From Bacteroidota bacterium (lineage in GTDB: Bacteria > Bacteroidota > Bacteroidia > Flavobacteriales > Flavobacteriaceae): a DNA stretch of 64,000 bases. Made by a program: the position numbers and the translations under genes. The DNA is taken from NCBI GenBank assembly GCA_027592025.1, contig JAQCIQ010000005.1, forward strand, positions 59,096 to 123,095, read 5' to 3'. Below, in pieces: positions 62,675-64,000 of this stretch (position 1 is its first letter; the number at the start of each line of letters is the position of its first letter). The notes below the pieces were generated by a model. The model was not told the origin of the DNA. It saw only the letters and a program-made list of their open reading frames with translations, and searched no databases.

Positions 62675-64000
62675 ATGAAAACAAAGTTTAGCGGCTTTTG
62701 TACGCTATTACTAGTGCTTCTAGTGCAATTTTCATTTGCACAAGAAAAGGTTGTTTCAGGTACAATTTCGGACGATTCCGGAATGCCGTTACCTGGAGTT
62801 AACATTATCATCAAAGGAACGAACACTGGTTCCCAATCGGATTTTGATGGTAACTATTCAATTCGTGCTTCGGTCGGCGATGTCTTGACATTCAGCTTCC
62901 TCGGATTGACTACAGTTGAACAAACTGTTGGTTCTTCAAGCACAATTAACGTTACACTGACAGAAGACGCGGCTGCCCTTGAGGAAGTTGTTGTAACTGC
63001 ACAAGGTATCAAGCGTGAGAAAAAAGCGCTTGGATATGCGGTTGCTACAGTTGATGCTGCGGTTATTGAATCAAAGCCAGAAGCTGACGTTTCTCGACTT
63101 TTATCTGGTAAAGTTGCTGGTGTAGAGGTTAATGCAGGAGGGGGATTCTTAGGATCTTCGGCCAACATTATCATCCGATCTAAAAACTCCATTTCTGGTT
63201 CGAACCAACCGCTTTATGTGATTGATGGAGCGCCAGTTTCAGGAGGTCGATCTTTTGATATCGATCCAAATAACATCGCTTCACTTACCGTATTGAAAGG
63301 TCTTGCGGCTTCAACTCTTTACGGTCAAGATGGTCGTAATGGTGTTATTGTTATTGAGACTAAAACTGGACAAGGTGGCGGTGCTACTGAAAAAAAGTTT
63401 GAAGTTACGGCTTCGTCAACCTCTTCTTTCCTTGAAGTGGCTAACTTACCAGAATTCCAAAACAAGTATGGACAAGGTGCTGATAATACTATCAACACAA
63501 CATTCTTCGGTACTTGGGGTGCTGCTTTTGCAGGACAAACTGTACCTCACCACTTGAGTATTGCTTCTTACAATGCTTCTTTTCCAGAATACATTGGGGC
63601 AACGACAACTTATCAAGCTTACCCAGACAACGTAAATGATTTCTTCGACACAGGTCGTGGACAAACTACGTCTGTCGTAATGACTAAAAACTTCGATAAG
63701 GACAATGGTGTTAGTTTTTCACTTGGTCACACCGATCAAAAAGGATACATTCCTGAAAACTCACTGCGTCGTTTGAACTTGAACTTTGGTGGACGTGCGC
63801 AGTTGAGCAACAAGCTTAGCTTCAACACAAGTGTTGGTTACACTAACACTTTCACCAGACGTCCAACGCGTGACTTCTTTACTGTATTGACTTGGATTCC
63901 GCGTAACTTGGACATTCAAGGATTGCCTTTTGAAGATCCAAACGATCATTCAAGTGTATACTACCGTGTTGCTATTGTTAACCCTCGTTGGCAACAAAAA
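62675..64000 (+). CDS. SusC/RagA-family TonB-linked outer-membrane receptor (3' truncated by window)
   Basis: 442 codons are open from the ATG to the last base. Signal peptide about 1-24 (ends FSFAQ), then a carboxypeptidase-regulatory-like beta domain (VSGTISDDSGMPLPGVNIIIKGT, DFDGNYSIRASVGDVLTFSFLG, about 28-80), the LEEVVVTAQGIKREKKALGYA segment that precedes the plug in SusC proteins, the plug domain with YVIDGAP and SLTVLKGLAASTLYGQDGRNGVIVIETK (about 180-230), then the start of the barrel. It imports nutrients, usually glycans or peptides, with a SusD lipoprotein normally encoded next; that would be outside the window. Substrate unknown. Confidence 0.95.
   Translation, partial: MKTKFSGFCTLLLVLLVQFSFAQEKVVSGTISDDSGMPLPGVNIIIKGTNTGSQSDFDGNYSIRASVGDVLTFSFLGLTTVEQTVGSSSTINVTLTEDAAALEEVVVTAQGIKREKKALGYAVATVDAAVIESKPEADVSRLLSGKVAGVEVNAGGGFLGSSANIIIRSKNSISGSNQPLYVIDGAPVSGGRSFDIDPNNIASLTVLKGLAASTLYGQDGRNGVIVIETKTGQGGGATEKKFEVTASSTSSFLEVANLPEFQNKYGQGADNTINTTFFGTWGAAFAGQTVPHHLSIASYNASFPEYIGATTTYQAYPDNVNDFFDTGRGQTTSVVMTKNFDKDNGVSFSLGHTDQKGYIPENSLRRLNLNFGGRAQLSNKLSFNTSVGYTNTFTRRPTRDFFTVLTWIPRNLDIQGLPFEDPNDHSSVYYRVAIVNPRWQQK

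Noticed and set aside
1..64000. CRISPR arrays, insertion sequences, prophage genes, toxin-antitoxin pairs
   Set aside because: No regularly spaced repeats, transposase, integrase or phage proteins were seen on either strand.

Overview
The window looks like a chromosomal core segment of a Bacteroidota bacterium, most likely of the Flavobacteriia/Flavobacteriales. The reasons are the shape of several proteins (class-specific MraY with an extra loop, a very long FtsZ ending in FLHDNVD, AccD without its zinc ribbon, a ~287-residue primary sigma factor without region 1.1), repeated TAnnTTTG promoter -7 elements, a SusC/RagA TonB receptor, TamA/BamA-like barrels, and a secreted protein with a C-terminus like a type IX secretion tag. 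No plasmid, phage, IS element or CRISPR array is visible; genes are densely packed.

Layout. 1-10.0 kb, mostly + strand: the 3' part of a BamA/TamA-like outer-membrane protein, fbaA, accD, rpsO, pnp, then two tandem copies of the primary sigma factor gene, rpe, and a convergent CBS-domain gene. 10.2-12.2 kb: pirin, a GNAT acetyltransferase, tRNA-Arg(TCG) with its terminator and an apparent gene remnant beside it, and a YqeY-like protein. 12.2-27.6 kb, - strand: a complete Bacteroidota-type dcw cluster, mraZ-rsmH-ftsL-like-ftsI-murE-mraY-murD-ftsW-murG-murC-ftsQ-ftsA-ftsZ, with overlapping genes throughout and three 10-bp-spaced MraZ-type boxes upstream of mraZ. 27.8-32.5 kb: an alpha/beta hydrolase, engB, a PafA-type alkaline phosphatase, and an MlaE/MlaF-like ABC pair. 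32.5-40.5 kb, - strand: DUF389 protein, mannose-1-phosphate guanylyltransferase, SprT-like protein, an amidinotransferase-fold hydrolase, gltA, eno, carA.

40.6-60.8 kb, - strand: the ribosomal super-cluster. Read in the direction of transcription it is rpsL-rpsG-fusA-rpsJ, then an unexpected 958-residue secreted protein with two chitin-binding-like modules, then rplC-rplD-rplW-rplB-rpsS-rplV-rpsC-rplP-rpmC-rpsQ-rplN-rplX-rplE-rpsN-rpsH-rplF-rplR-rpsE-rpmD-rplO-secY-infA-rpmJ-rpsM-rpsK-rpsD-rpoA-rplQ. The foreign gene separates rpsJ from the rest of the S10 operon. An intrinsic terminator follows rpsJ, and a new promoter plus a structured leader precede rplC. 60.9-64.0 kb, + strand: a second, shorter BamA/TamA-like barrel protein and the 5' part of a SusC-type receptor that runs off the window.

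The most unusual points are the diverged tandem sigma-factor pair, the T9SS-type secreted protein inside the str/S10 super-operon with its rebuilt transcription signals, the MraZ box array, and candidate RNA leaders before rplC and rpsD. All calls rest on reading motifs and translated sequence by eye; no database search was possible.
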